Shown one piece after another: positions 25,797 to 34,921 of a DNA stretch of 64,000 nucleotides (position 1 is the first letter of the stretch; each line of letters begins with the position of its first letter). A model generated the notes under the pieces. It searched no databases. It was not told the origin of the DNA and saw only the letters and a list, made by a program, of their open reading frames with translations. The DNA comes from JAZTYK01 sp045636925 (GTDB taxonomy: Bacteria > Bacillota > Clostridia > Oscillospirales > Butyricicoccaceae): NCBI GenBank assembly GCA_045636925.1, contig JAZTYK010000002.1:62001-126000 (forward strand), given 5' to 3'. A program made the translations under genes and the position numbers.

Positions 25797-25830
25797 AAAA
25801 GCCGCAGGGATAATCCCTGCGGCTTTTGCT
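25797..25830. terminator. Bidirectional terminator after the MORN gene
   Basis: A 10-bp GC stem (25801-25810 with 25814-25823) is flanked by AAAA and TTTT. It lies just after the 25840 stop on the minus strand. Confidence 0.8.
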
Positions 25831-25839
25831 GTATGTAAT

Positions 25840-27873
25840 TTAGTTTACGCGCACATTGTTTTTCCACGGGCCGGTGTACACCGAGCCGTTGGCATAGTAA
25901 TACGTTCCCTGGCCGTGACGGAGGTTGTTCACCCACTCGCCTTCGTATCGGGCGCCGTCGGCATAGATCATGGTTCCGACGCCTTCACGCACGCCGTTTA
26001 CCCATTGTCCCGTATATTTTGCCCCGTCTTTATAGACATGGGTGCCGGTACCGTGGAACTTGCCGTCTTTAAAGCCGCCTTCGTACCAGGTGCCGTTGGC
26101 ATAGGTGAACTTGCCCTGGCCGGTGCGCTGGTTTTCTTTCCACGCGCCCACATATTTGGCGCCATCCGTCCAGACATAGGTGCCGGTGCCGTGGAACTTG
26201 CCGTTTACGAAATCGCCTTCGTACCAGGCGCCGCTGGCGTAGGTGTACTTGCCTTTGCCGGTGCGCTGGCCGTCCTTCCACTGGCCCACGTACTTATTTC
26301 CACCGGTCCAGGTCATCGTGCCCTGGCCGTTCATTTTGTCATTTTTCCATGCGCCGTCATAGACGGTACCTTCGGCATAGATGAGCTTGCCCTGGCCGCT
26401 GCGCTTGTCTTCTACCCAGTTGCCGATATATTTATTGCCGTTTGCCCAGGTATAAGTGCCTTGACCGTGAAGCTGGCTCTGTTTCCACTGACCGTCATAG
26501 GTGGCACCGCTGGCATAGGTGATCTTACCCTTGCCGTCAAGCTGACCCATCTTCCAGTTGCCCACGTACTTGCGGCCGTCGTCCCAAATCATGGTGCCTT
26601 GGCCGTTGGGCGTACCGCGCTCTAAGTATCCGGTAAAGACCGATGTGCCCATGTCCCAGTTTTCCACATAACCGGTGTAGACTTCTTTTTCGTGGGCATC
26701 TTTCATGTATTGCTGGGTGATCCAGTTTGTCTGTTCCAAAAAGGCGTTTGCCTCTGTGGACAGTTTATCCGTCCAGCCGATGAGATAGGCCGTCAGGGGA
26801 TCGGTCTTTTGATCCGTCCCCGCCATCATGGGGCTGTTGGGGAAATATTTCTTGGCCAGGGTTTCCACCTCGTCCGGATAGTAAAAATCTTGCGCGCCGA
26901 ACAAGTGATACAGCTCGTGCCGATAGGTGGAGGAGCCGTCTTCTTTGTTATAGAACACGGCATATTCGGTGACATAGACGTTGGTCTGTCTGGGCACCGC
27001 AAAGGCGCGGCCGGGGAGATCCAGATAAAACAGGATCGGCGCCTCTTTTACATCCCGGGAGCGTTCCAGGTCCCGGCTGGCATACTGAGTAAGCCCTGCG
27101 CCGGTCAGCGCATCCTGATACCACTTGGTATGGGTCTCCTTGGCCAGATCCTGGGTCACGGTGGAGGTCTTGTATTCCAGGATCAGCTCCAGCTCCACAC
27201 CCCAGCTTTTGGCCTCGGCAAGGATCTCTTTGGTCATCTTTGCATGTCCAGCCTTGACGGCATCCATCTCGGCCTTGGTCCAGCTGGTGTTCTTATCGCT
27301 GACAAAGATGGTGGTGACCAGCACCTTACCGGTCAGGGTGGCGCTGATGCCCCTGTCGCGGGCGTCTACAAAGACGTTGTTCACCATAGATGCCGGCAGG
27401 TTGGGCAAACTGCCCTTTCCGATGGTCTCTCCCGTATCGGTAGTGCCACCGCCGGAGCTTCCGTTATTGCCGCTGTTTCCGGATTGATTGCCGGACTGAT
27501 TGCCGCTGTTGCCGGACTGGTTGCCGCTGTTTCCGGATTGGTTGCCACTGTTGCCGGACTGGTTGCCGGATTGATTGCCGGACTGATTGCCGGACTGGTT
27601 GCCGGAACTGCCACTGCCGCCGGAGTTTCCGGTGTTGCCGACGCTGTTTCCGGTGCCACTGCCGCCGGAGTTACCGGTCTGGTTGTCACCGCTTCCACTG
27701 CCGTTGCCGGTACCGGAGGGACTTTGTTCCTCTGTCCGCGGGGGATCGGGATTTAGTACATTCATAATCGTATTGTAGATCATCGCGTCGCTGATGCTCT
27801 CAAAGGCAAACACCAACAGGATCACGATGATAATGGTTTTCAGCTTTGAGCCTTTTCTCTTGGGATTTGCCAT
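25840..27873 (-). CDS. Membrane-anchored HExxH zincin-like protein with MORN repeats
   Basis: This is a 677-residue protein in four parts. One membrane segment lies at 12-30. A Ser/Gly/Asn/Gln low-complexity linker runs from about 52 to 142. A globular domain (about 160-395) holds HELYH at 319-323, the zincin HExxH pattern, followed by a downstream FYYPDE that could supply a third ligand. Eleven full MORN repeats plus a partial one (about 413-677) follow, each like NGKFHGTGTYVWTDG. The topology puts the protease-like and MORN parts outside the cell. Its substrate is unknown. The ATG at 27873 follows AAGGAGGAG; it may share a transcript with the MATE gene upstream. Confidence 0.8.
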   Translation of the reverse strand: MANPKRKGSKLKTIIIVILLVFAFESISDAMIYNTIMNVLNPDPPRTEEQSPSGTGNGSGSGDNQTGNSGGSGTGNSVGNTGNSGGSGSSGNQSGNQSGNQSGNQSGNSGNQSGNSGNQSGNSGNQSGNQSGNSGNNGSSGGGTTDTGETIGKGSLPNLPASMVNNVFVDARDRGISATLTGKVLVTTIFVSDKNTSWTKAEMDAVKAGHAKMTKEILAEAKSWGVELELILEYKTSTVTQDLAKETHTKWYQDALTGAGLTQYASRDLERSRDVKEAPILFYLDLPGRAFAVPRQTNVYVTEYAVFYNKEDGSSTYRHELYHLFGAQDFYYPDEVETLAKKYFPNSPMMAGTDQKTDPLTAYLIGWTDKLSTEANAFLEQTNWITQQYMKDAHEKEVYTGYVENWDMGTSVFTGYLERGTPNGQGTMIWDDGRKYVGNWKMGQLDGKGKITYASGATYDGQWKQSQLHGQGTYTWANGNKYIGNWVEDKRSGQGKLIYAEGTVYDGAWKNDKMNGQGTMTWTGGNKYVGQWKDGQRTGKGKYTYASGAWYEGDFVNGKFHGTGTYVWTDGAKYVGAWKENQRTGQGKFTYANGTWYEGGFKDGKFHGTGTHVYKDGAKYTGQWVNGVREGVGTMIYADGARYEGEWVNNLRHGQGTYYYANGSVYTGPWKNNVRVN
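27448..27711 (-). repeat. Tandem Gly-Asn-Gln-Ser coding repeats (linker of the MORN protein)
   Basis: Short units coding SGNQ and SGN alternate for about 88 codons. At DNA level this is an imperfect 9/12-bp tandem repeat that could change length by slippage without shifting frame. Confidence 0.75.
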
Positions 27874-27901
27874 GCGCCGCTCCTCCTTATGCGTTCTCTC
27901 T

Positions 27902-29227
27902 TTATGCAAGCTCCTTGCCCTGCACCCGGGACAGGAACACCAGTGCGAGGCCCAGACAAAGCGCCTCGCTGATCAGGGGTGCGTACCAGATGGCACTGCC
28001 GCCCTGCACCCAAGCCAGCAGCAGCAGGCAGACACTCTGCACCACAAAGCCGCGACCCAGGGAAACGATGATCGCCTGGGTGGGGCGCTCCAGGGCGATC
28101 AGATAGCCCGAGATCACCACGTTAAAGCCCATCAGCAGGAAGCAGGGGATATAACTGCGGAAGGAAGACACCGCAAAGGCAAAGGTTTCGGGGGATACAT
28201 CATACAAAAACAGTCCCACCAGCGGCTTTGCCAAGGCAAACAGCAGGGCAAAGATGGCTGCCGCCATGCCGGCAGTGGTAATAAGGCTGTACCGCAGCAG
28301 GGTGCGGCACTTGTCGCCGTTGCCCTTGCCCCGATGGTAGCTCACCAGAGGCTGCGCGCCCTGGCTGATGCCTACCATGGTCATCACCACCAGGGTGTTG
28401 ACATAGCCGATGATGGTATAGCTGACGATGCCGTCATTGCCCATCAGGGCCAGTACCACACGATTGAAAACAAACAGCATCAGACCGGTGCACAGTTCGG
28501 TGCTTCCGTCGGGGATGCCCAGAGGCAACAGACGGCGGTAGATACCGGCGTCAAAACGGAACTTGGTGATGCGGAAGGTGGACTTTTTGCCCAGGAAATG
28601 GGCGAAATAAATCACGCAGGTCAGCAGCTGGCTGGTACCGGTGGCAATGGCGGCGCCGCGCACGCCCCAACCCCACAGGAAGATGAAGATATAGTCCATC
28701 ACGCAGTGCGCCAGACAGCCGGTGGTCACCGAAATGGTGGCCAGACGGGGATAGCCATCGGTCTTGACCAGCACTTCCAGGTTGTAGGAAATGATAAAGA
28801 ACATGCCAAAGGGCATCAGACCGGTCAGGTATTGCTTCACATACTCCAGCGTACCTTCACCACCGCCCAGCAGCCTGGCAAAGGGGGTGAGAAATGCCAG
28901 CACCAGCACAGAGATACCGGCGCCGATAAGGGTAAGCACCACCAGATTCTGGCTGAACAAGCCGCTGGCAGAGTCTTTATCGCCCTGACCCAGCCGGTTT
29001 GCGATGATGGTGGACGTGCCCACCGCAAAGATCACCGCAATGGAAAAGAGAAAGTTGGTTATCGGCAGACACAGATTTACCGCCGACATGGCCAGTTCGC
29101 TGACGCCCTTTGCCACGAAAATACCGTCCACCATACTGTACAGGGAAAACACCAGCAGCGACAGGATGGTTGGCACAACAAAGCGGGTGAAATCTCGCTT
29201 TAAGGAATTGCTTTCCAAAGAGGACAT
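27902..29227 (-). CDS. MATE-family efflux transporter
   Basis: This is a 441-residue integral membrane protein with twelve hydrophobic segments in two similar halves, typical of MATE antiporters that export drugs or organic cations. The N-terminal half has FVVPTILSLLVFSLYSMVDG; the second half has VGISQGAQPLVSYHRGKGN, the conserved MATE loop. The ATG at 29227 follows AAAGGATC; the frame is open further upstream but without a ribosome-binding site. A strong promoter lies at 29291-29319. The substrate is unknown. Confidence 0.92.
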   Translation of the reverse strand: MSSLESNSLKRDFTRFVVPTILSLLVFSLYSMVDGIFVAKGVSELAMSAVNLCLPITNFLFSIAVIFAVGTSTIIANRLGQGDKDSASGLFSQNLVVLTLIGAGISVLVLAFLTPFARLLGGGEGTLEYVKQYLTGLMPFGMFFIISYNLEVLVKTDGYPRLATISVTTGCLAHCVMDYIFIFLWGWGVRGAAIATGTSQLLTCVIYFAHFLGKKSTFRITKFRFDAGIYRRLLPLGIPDGSTELCTGLMLFVFNRVVLALMGNDGIVSYTIIGYVNTLVVMTMVGISQGAQPLVSYHRGKGNGDKCRTLLRYSLITTAGMAAAIFALLFALAKPLVGLFLYDVSPETFAFAVSSFRSYIPCFLLMGFNVVISGYLIALERPTQAIIVSLGRGFVVQSVCLLLLAWVQGGSAIWYAPLISEALCLGLALVFLSRVQGKELA

Positions 29228-29290
29228 GTTATCAAGATCCTTTCTGCCCCCGGGCAGCCTCTTTCTACCCGGGACAAATAATATGGTACT

Positions 29291-29319
29291 ATTATAGCGA
29301 AATCTCCCGCCGCTGTCAA
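29291..29319 (-). promoter_or_regulatory. Promoter of the MATE (and probably MORN) transcript
   Basis: Perfect TTGACA (29314-29319) and TATAAT (29291-29296) have a 17-bp spacer. The remaining gap up to 29639 holds the divergent -10 TATAAT (29580-29585) for the dehydrogenase gene and nothing else I can support. Confidence 0.85.
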
Positions 29320-29639
29320 AGCATAATAGAGGGAGGAAACCCGATGACCGCAGAGGAAGCGTGCGGAGTTTGAAGACCCTTGCGGGAAAGAAAGACTTTT
29401 CCCCGAATTTTCTGTAAAAGCCCGTAAATTTCCATTCTCCCGGTAAAAAGCCTGTCCTTACCGGGTGCCAAAGGCTCTTCCCCCGGTCTTTCCCGGGTTT
29501 CCGCCGATCAATCGGTAATTTCGATTGATTTTTTTGTTTTTTCTTAACAAAAGCGGTTTTCTTGTGGAGAAAAATCTTGTATAATATAAGGTGCAAATTT
29601 GCGTGTATTTGTATGCGAACGGAAAAAGGAGGCCAAGGA

Positions 29640-30590
29640 ATGAAGATCACCTTGCTGGAGCCCATTGGTATCCCGGAAGCGCTGCTGGCGCAGCTGAGCG
29701 CACCCGTCCGGGCACAGGGCCATACCTTTGTTGCCTTTGACACCAAAACCACCGATCCCGGGGTACAGCAGGAGCGCATCGGCGACAGCGATGCCGTCAT
29801 TATCGCCAACACCCCGCTACCCGCTTCGGTGATCAGCGCCGCACCCAATCTGAAGTTTCTGAACGTGGCCTTTACCGGCATTGATCATGTGGGTCTTGAT
29901 GCCTGCAAGGAAAAGGGCGTTCTTGTAAGCAATGCCGCAGGCTATTCCAACTCTGCCGTGGCCGAGCTGGCTTTGGGTCTGACCATCGGCTGCCTGCGTT
30001 TCTTTCAAGAGGGTGACCGTGCCTGCCGCAACGGCGGCGTGGGCATCCGCGGCACCGAGATCGCCGGACGCACCGTGGGCATCGTAGGCACCGGCGCCAT
30101 CGGTCTGTACACCGCACGGCTCTTTGCCGCCTTTGGCGCAAAGGTCATCGCTTACTCCCGCAGCCAGCGGAAAGAAGCGCTGGATATGGGCATCACCTAT
30201 GTATCGCTGGAAGAGCTGCTGCAACGCAGCGACATCGTGTCCCTGCACGTGCCCTCCAACGCCCAGACCCGGCACCTGATCGGCAAAGAACAGATCGCGC
30301 TGATGCAAAAGCACGCTGTGCTCATCAACTGCGCCCGCGGCGCGGTGGTGGACAATGCCGCTTTGGCCGAGGCACTGCAGGCAGGCGCCATCGGCGCTGC
30401 CGGCATCGATGTGTTCGATACCGAACCGCCGCTTCCCGCATCCGATCCCCTCACCACGGCGCCCCGTACGCTGCTGACGCCCCATGTTGCCTACAACACC
30501 GAAGAAAGCATGCAGCGCCGGGCAGAGATCGTTTTCCGCAATCTGCAGGCTTGGTTGGCGGGCAATCCCGAAAATGTCTGTATATTCTAA
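29640..30590 (+). CDS. D-isomer-specific 2-hydroxyacid dehydrogenase family protein
   Basis: This is a 316-residue NAD-dependent dehydrogenase. The nucleotide-binding motif is GIVGTGAIG (about residues 147-155). The catalytic triad residues are visible as Arg in NCARGAVVDN, Glu in DVFDTEPPLP and His in LTPHVAYNT. The ATG at 29640 has AAAAAGGAGG upstream. It stands alone with its own weak promoter. The substrate (for example hydroxypyruvate, phosphoglycerate or a branched 2-oxoacid) cannot be told from sequence. Confidence 0.9.
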   Translation: MKITLLEPIGIPEALLAQLSAPVRAQGHTFVAFDTKTTDPGVQQERIGDSDAVIIANTPLPASVISAAPNLKFLNVAFTGIDHVGLDACKEKGVLVSNAAGYSNSAVAELALGLTIGCLRFFQEGDRACRNGGVGIRGTEIAGRTVGIVGTGAIGLYTARLFAAFGAKVIAYSRSQRKEALDMGITYVSLEELLQRSDIVSLHVPSNAQTRHLIGKEQIALMQKHAVLINCARGAVVDNAALAEALQAGAIGAAGIDVFDTEPPLPASDPLTTAPRTLLTPHVAYNTEESMQRRAEIVFRNLQAWLAGNPENVCIF

Positions 30591-30709
30591 GATTTTCGCA
30601 TAAATCTCGGTTTTTTAGCAATTTTCTATTGCATTCCGTCAAAAACCCGCAAAAAAGTGTGCTATATTTTTGTCATAGTCCTACAATAGCTTTTTTGCGC
30701 GAGATTTGT

Positions 30710-30742
30710 TATAATATGTATGCTTCGGGGCATTGCGCCCCG
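30710..30742 (+). promoter_or_regulatory. Probable promoter and leader hairpin of the hydrogenase-like gene
   Basis: TATAAT is at 30710-30715, with no good -35 box. A compact CGGGGC/GCCCCG hairpin (30726-30731 with 30737-30742) would lie near the 5' end of the transcript. The gap 30591-30792 holds no gene. Confidence 0.5.
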
Positions 30743-30792
30743 CTGTATATAGACAATATAAAAACAAGAAGATAGAAAGAGAGGCCTCCATT

Positions 30793-32304
30793 ATGGCTGA
30801 GATCAGAGGAATCCCCACGACCGTATCCAGCATCCGTAAGAGAGTCTTTACCGAAGTTGCACGTCTGGCTTATGAAGGCGGCGATTACTCCCGCATCGAG
30901 GAACTGCCCTATCAGATCGTTCCCGGCAACCACGAGCACGTCTTTTTGGAGCGTGCCATCGTCGGTGAGCGTCTGCGTCTGGCTATGGGTCTGCCCCTGC
31001 GTCCCGTAACCGAGCACAGACCCCTGTCCACCGGTGTTGTGGAAAGTGCTATCGCTGAAAAGTACTATGATCCCCCCCTGGTAAACATCATTCCTTACGC
31101 ATGTAACGGCTGCCCCACCAAGCGCTACACTGTCAGCAACGGCTGCCAGGGCTGTACCGGCCAGTACTGCGCACAGGTCTGCCCCAAGAATGCCATCTCC
31201 TGGGTCAACGGCAAGAGCCACATCGACGAGAGCAAGTGCGTACGTTGCGGCATGTGCATGAACGCCTGCCCCTACAATGCCATCATCCTGCAGGAGCGTC
31301 CCTGTGCCAAGGCTTGCGGTATGGACGCCATCGGCACTGATGAGAACGGCCGCGCCAAGATCGACTATGAGAAGTGCGTCGGTTGCGGTATGTGTATGGT
31401 TAACTGCCCCTTCGGCGCCATCGCCGACAAGGGCCAGATCTTCCAGCTGATCCATGCCATCAAGGAAGGCACTCCCGTTATCGCCATCATCGCTCCCGCT
31501 TTCGTTGGTCAGTTCGGCCCCGCCGCTACCCCCGAGCGCATGACCGCTGCCATGAAGCAGCTGGGCTTTGCCGATCTGGTGGAAGTTGCCATCGGCGCTG
31601 ACATGTGCGCCATCGAAGAAGCAAAGGACTTCCTGCGTGAAGTTCCCGAGCATCAGCCCTTCATGGCTACCTCCTGCTGCCCCGCTTGGGCCGCTATGGC
31701 AAAGAAGATGTTCCCCGAGTTCAAGATGTACATCTCCATGGCTATGTCTCCCATGGTTCTGACCGCCCGTATGCTGAAGGCTCAGTATCCCGAAGCAAAG
31801 ATCGCCTTTATCGGACCTTGCTCTGCAAAGAAGCTGGAAGCCAGCCGTCGCAGCGTCCGCAGCGATGTTGACTTTGTTCTGACCTACGAAGAGCTGCAGG
31901 GCATGATCGAGGCCAAGGGCATCGATTGGAACGCCATCACCAAGGAAGAAGAAGTTCCCCTGAACCACGCCAGCGGCCAGGCAAGACTGTTCGCCGTGGG
32001 CGGCGGTGTTGCACAGAGCGTCATCGACGTCATCAAAAAGTGGGATCCCGAGCGCGAGGTCAAGGTTGCCAACGCAATGGGTCTGCACGAGTGCCGCAAG
32101 CTGCTGATGATGGCCAAGGGCGGCAAGTACAACGGCTACCTGCTGGAAGGCATGTGCTGCCCCGGCGGCTGTGTCTCCGGTGCCGGTACCATCCAGCCCA
32201 TCAAGAAGAGCACCATGGCTGTTCAGCAGTATCGTAATGCTGCCGAAATCAAGAATCCTCTGGATTCCGAGTTCGACATCATGAACCTGCCTCTGTTCAA
32301 ATAA
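30793..32304 (+). CDS. [FeFe]-hydrogenase family protein with ferredoxin-type clusters
   Basis: This is a 503-residue protein. An N-terminal helical part is followed by Cys-rich segments at 104-131 and two ferredoxin-like CxxCxxC clusters at about 149-171 and 195-205. The H-cluster domain has the three signature loops: TSCCPAW (293-299), GPCSAKK (341-347) and EGMCCPGGC (452-460). Loop 2 has GPC instead of the MPC of classical enzymes, as in group B-type [FeFe]-hydrogenases. It is complete for H-cluster binding Cys residues, so H2 metabolism is plausible, but a sensory or electron-bifurcating role cannot be excluded. There are no maturases in the window. Confidence 0.88.
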   Translation: MAEIRGIPTTVSSIRKRVFTEVARLAYEGGDYSRIEELPYQIVPGNHEHVFLERAIVGERLRLAMGLPLRPVTEHRPLSTGVVESAIAEKYYDPPLVNIIPYACNGCPTKRYTVSNGCQGCTGQYCAQVCPKNAISWVNGKSHIDESKCVRCGMCMNACPYNAIILQERPCAKACGMDAIGTDENGRAKIDYEKCVGCGMCMVNCPFGAIADKGQIFQLIHAIKEGTPVIAIIAPAFVGQFGPAATPERMTAAMKQLGFADLVEVAIGADMCAIEEAKDFLREVPEHQPFMATSCCPAWAAMAKKMFPEFKMYISMAMSPMVLTARMLKAQYPEAKIAFIGPCSAKKLEASRRSVRSDVDFVLTYEELQGMIEAKGIDWNAITKEEEVPLNHASGQARLFAVGGGVAQSVIDVIKKWDPEREVKVANAMGLHECRKLLMMAKGGKYNGYLLEGMCCPGGCVSGAGTIQPIKKSTMAVQQYRNAAEIKNPLDSEFDIMNLPLFK

Positions 32305-32314
32305 GCAATTTTTC

Positions 32315-32351
32315 CGGCCTCCCCTTGCCCTGCAGGGGGAGGCTTTCCTTT
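32315..32351 (+). terminator. Terminator after the hydrogenase-like gene
   Basis: An 8-bp GC stem (32317-32324 with 32336-32343) is followed by TTTCCTTTATT. Confidence 0.75.
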
Positions 32352-32378
32352 ATTCTTCGTCACGAAAGGATGAACCCT

Positions 32379-33560
32379 ATGAATTACAGAGATTTGGCCG
32401 CCGACATCAGCTCCTATATCATTCAGCAGCGCCGGTGGTTCCATCAGCATCCCGAGCTGAGCTGGGAGGAAACAGAAACCACCCGTCAGATCATCCGCCA
32501 GCTGGAGGAAATGGGCTATGCCGTGCACACCTATCCCCACCGCCCCGGCTGCTGGGCTCTGCTGCAGGGCGGCAAAGCCACCGACCGCAGCAAAACCATC
32601 GTTCTGCGCGCCGACATTGACGCACTGCCGGTGACCGAAAAGACCGGACTGGACTTTTCCAGTGTCAATGAGGGCGTGATGCACGCCTGCGGACACGACT
32701 GTCACATCGCCATGCAGCTGGGCGCCGCCAAGCTGCTGATGGAGACCCGGGATCAACTGGAGGGCAACGTCAAGATCTTCTTTCAGGCGGCAGAGGAGAC
32801 CTGCGCCGGCGCAGGATACTATATCGACAACGGCATTCTGGATGATGCCGATGCCATCTTTGGCATGCACATCTGGAACGACCTGGAATCCGGCAAGCTG
32901 AATGCCCAGGCCGGCCCCCGCATGGCCTCCTGCGGCAATTTCAAAATCACTGTCAATGGCACCTCCTGCCACGGCAGCAACCCCTCCGGCGGTGTAGATG
33001 CCATGGTGGCTGCCGCTGCCATCATTATGAACCTGCAGACCATCGTTTCTCGCAGCAATGACCCAAGAAATGCCCTTGCCCTCACTGTTGGCACCATTCA
33101 GGGCGGTCAGCGCTTTAACATTCTGGCCAATCAAGTGGTGATGGAAGGCACCACCCGCACCTATTCCAAAGAAATGTACGAGGCCACCGAGCCGCTGATG
33201 CGCCGCATTGTGGAAAACACCGCTGCCACCTTTGGCGCAACGGCCACGCTGGAGTTTGTTCCCGCCCTTCACGCCTTGGTCAACAGCGACGAGCTGCTGA
33301 ATGCCGTAGGCGCAGAAGCTGCCCGCAAACTGTACGGTGAAGATGGCGTTAAGGAAATGCCCCCGCTGATGGGCAGCGAGGACTTTTCCATGTTCACCCA
33401 GCACGTGCCCGGCATTTACTGTTTCCTGGGCAGCAACTGTCCCGGGCACGATGCGCCCCATCACAATGACAGTTTCAATCCCGACGAGTCCGCCCTGCAG
33501 CGTGGCGCTGCGTTGGCCGCGCAGTTTGCCTTTGACTATCTGGCAAAGACCAATCGGTAA
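32379..33560 (+). CDS. M20-family amidohydrolase (HipO-type)
   Basis: This is a 393-residue metallo-aminoacylase/carboxypeptidase-like enzyme. Metal ligands are visible in HACGHDCH (first His/Asp pair), FFQAAEETCAGA (Glu pair) and a distal His in MGSEDFSMFTQHVPG. It likely hydrolyses N-acyl or aryl-amino-acid amides; the exact substrate is unknown. The ATG at 32379 follows AAAGGATG at good spacing; an ATG 9 bp upstream is too close to the ribosome-binding site. Confidence 0.9.
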   Translation: MNYRDLAADISSYIIQQRRWFHQHPELSWEETETTRQIIRQLEEMGYAVHTYPHRPGCWALLQGGKATDRSKTIVLRADIDALPVTEKTGLDFSSVNEGVMHACGHDCHIAMQLGAAKLLMETRDQLEGNVKIFFQAAEETCAGAGYYIDNGILDDADAIFGMHIWNDLESGKLNAQAGPRMASCGNFKITVNGTSCHGSNPSGGVDAMVAAAAIIMNLQTIVSRSNDPRNALALTVGTIQGGQRFNILANQVVMEGTTRTYSKEMYEATEPLMRRIVENTAATFGATATLEFVPALHALVNSDELLNAVGAEAARKLYGEDGVKEMPPLMGSEDFSMFTQHVPGIYCFLGSNCPGHDAPHHNDSFNPDESALQRGAALAAQFAFDYLAKTNR

Positions 33561-33574
33561 ACTTCCCACAGACG

Positions 33575-33608
33575 AAAAAAGCTCTGCCGCAAGGCAGAGC
33601 TTTTTTAT
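33575..33608. terminator. Bidirectional terminator between the M20 gene and tdk
   Basis: There is a perfect 14-bp stem (33575-33588 with 33593-33606), GCAA loop, with A6 and T6 ends. It serves both convergent genes. Confidence 0.9.
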
Positions 33609-33616
33609 ATGTATCG

Positions 33617-34216
33617 TTATTTGTGCAGCGTGATGACCTTGTGACTGCGGATGCCTCGGGTGTAGCATTTGTGGCACATGGCGATGTAGCTGTCGTTGCC
33701 GCCCAGCACCACCTGGGCGCCTTGGGTGACGATGTGTCCTTCACTGTCGATGCGGGCATTGACGGTGGCCTTGGCGCCACAATCGCACATGGTTTTGATC
33801 TCCTGGATGGTGTCGGCCACCTCCATCAGCCGCATGCTGCCGGGGAACATCTTGGTCTGGAAGTCGGTGCGCAAGCCAAAGCACAGTACCGGTACAGAAA
33901 ACTCGTTGACGACTTCGCGCAGCTGGTCGATCTGTGCCGGGGTCATGAACTGGCATTCGTCCACGATGATCACATCGCACTGCCCCTGCTTTTCCTGCCG
34001 GAAGAGGGCAAGGATGTCCTGCTCCGGAGCGATGGCGTCCACGCTTGCCGTCAGTCCGATACGGCTGCGCAGCACCTGCTGGCCGTCGCGGGTGTCGGTG
34101 CTGGGCTTGATCAGCCAGACCTGCAGATCGTTTTCTTCATAATTGTACTTGGTGATCAGCGCCTGGGCGGTTTTGCTTGAACCCATCGCGCCGTATTTGA
34201 AATACAGCTTTGCCAT
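33617..34216 (-). CDS. tdk: Thymidine kinase
   Basis: This is a 199-residue type II thymidine kinase for thymidine salvage. The P-loop is GAMGSSKT (9-16), the Walker B-like strand with catalytic Glu is DVIIVDECQFM, and the zinc-site Cys residues are MCDCGAKA and MCHKCYTRG. It is third in a minus-strand cluster with a PAP2 gene and an acyltransferase. Confidence 0.95.
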   Translation of the reverse strand: MAKLYFKYGAMGSSKTAQALITKYNYEENDLQVWLIKPSTDTRDGQQVLRSRIGLTASVDAIAPEQDILALFRQEKQGQCDVIIVDECQFMTPAQIDQLREVVNEFSVPVLCFGLRTDFQTKMFPGSMRLMEVADTIQEIKTMCDCGAKATVNARIDSEGHIVTQGAQVVLGGNDSYIAMCHKCYTRGIRSHKVITLHK

Positions 34217-34231
34217 GTTGCTCGCTCCTTG

Positions 34232-34921
34232 TTATGCAGCGTTCTTTTTCCCGAACAGACGGGGTTTCCAGTAGGGTTTCCAATACAACACCAGCTCGGC
34301 AACGAGACACACCGGCAGGGCGGCGAAAAAGTCTACGGCGGAATGCTGCTTGATAAAGCAGGTTGCGGCGCAGATCAGGATCACCAGCACCACCACACCG
34401 GCCTTGATCCACTTGGAAACGCCCTGTTCCTTCAGCCATACCGAGGCGATGCCGACAGAGTAGGCCACGTGGCAGGAGGGGCACACATTGGTATTGGTAT
34501 CAAAGGTGTACAGCAGGTTCACCAGATCGGTCAGCAGATTGTCCCGGGGGAAGACCTCGGGGCGCAGATCCTGGCGGTTGGGGAATACGATGTACACCAC
34601 CATGGCCAGCGCCTGAACGATGATGATAAAGATCTGCAGTTTTTTGAAGCTATCGATGTTATACAGGGCAAAGTAGCCCAGGGATACCACGATCAGCAGA
34701 TACCACATCACATAGGGAATTACGAAGATCTCCATAAAGGGGATCACATCGTCCAGCCAGCAGTGAACGACGGTGCAGTTTTCTGCCGGAATCAGGTTTT
34801 CGGTGATGGCATACATCAGAAAATATACCACCCAGCCCAACAGCAGCAGCAGGTGCGCGTATTCCGGTGTATGGATATTGTTCAGCCGCAGCTTGCGGTA
34901 ATCAACCACGGGTGTTCTCAT
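34232..34921 (-). CDS. PAP2-superfamily membrane protein
   Basis: This is a 229-residue integral membrane protein with about six hydrophobic segments. The phosphatase motif C2 appears as PSCHVAYSVG, and C3 as FIKQHSAVDFF, with His and Asp kept. The first motif (KxxxxxxRP) is weak, around FPNRQDLRP. The likely role is lipid phosphate or phosphodiester turnover. The ATG at 34921 follows AGGAGGCC and overlaps the end of the upstream acyltransferase gene by 20 bp, which supports co-translation and a shared lipid role. Confidence 0.82.
   Translation of the reverse strand: MRTPVVDYRKLRLNNIHTPEYAHLLLLLGWVVYFLMYAITENLIPAENCTVVHCWLDDVIPFMEIFVIPYVMWYLLIVVSLGYFALYNIDSFKKLQIFIIIVQALAMVVYIVFPNRQDLRPEVFPRDNLLTDLVNLLYTFDTNTNVCPSCHVAYSVGIASVWLKEQGVSKWIKAGVVVLVILICAATCFIKQHSAVDFFAALPVCLVAELVLYWKPYWKPRLFGKKNAA

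Noticed and set aside
27448..27711. CRISPR-like regular repeats
   Set aside because: The repeats are short codon-level units inside an open frame coding Ser/Gly/Asn/Gln, with no unique spacers.
29245..29270. Terminator-like CCCGGG/CCCGGG hairpin in the MATE leader
   Set aside because: The stem is short, the loop long and there is no T-tract on the transcribed strand; it is at most a leader structure.
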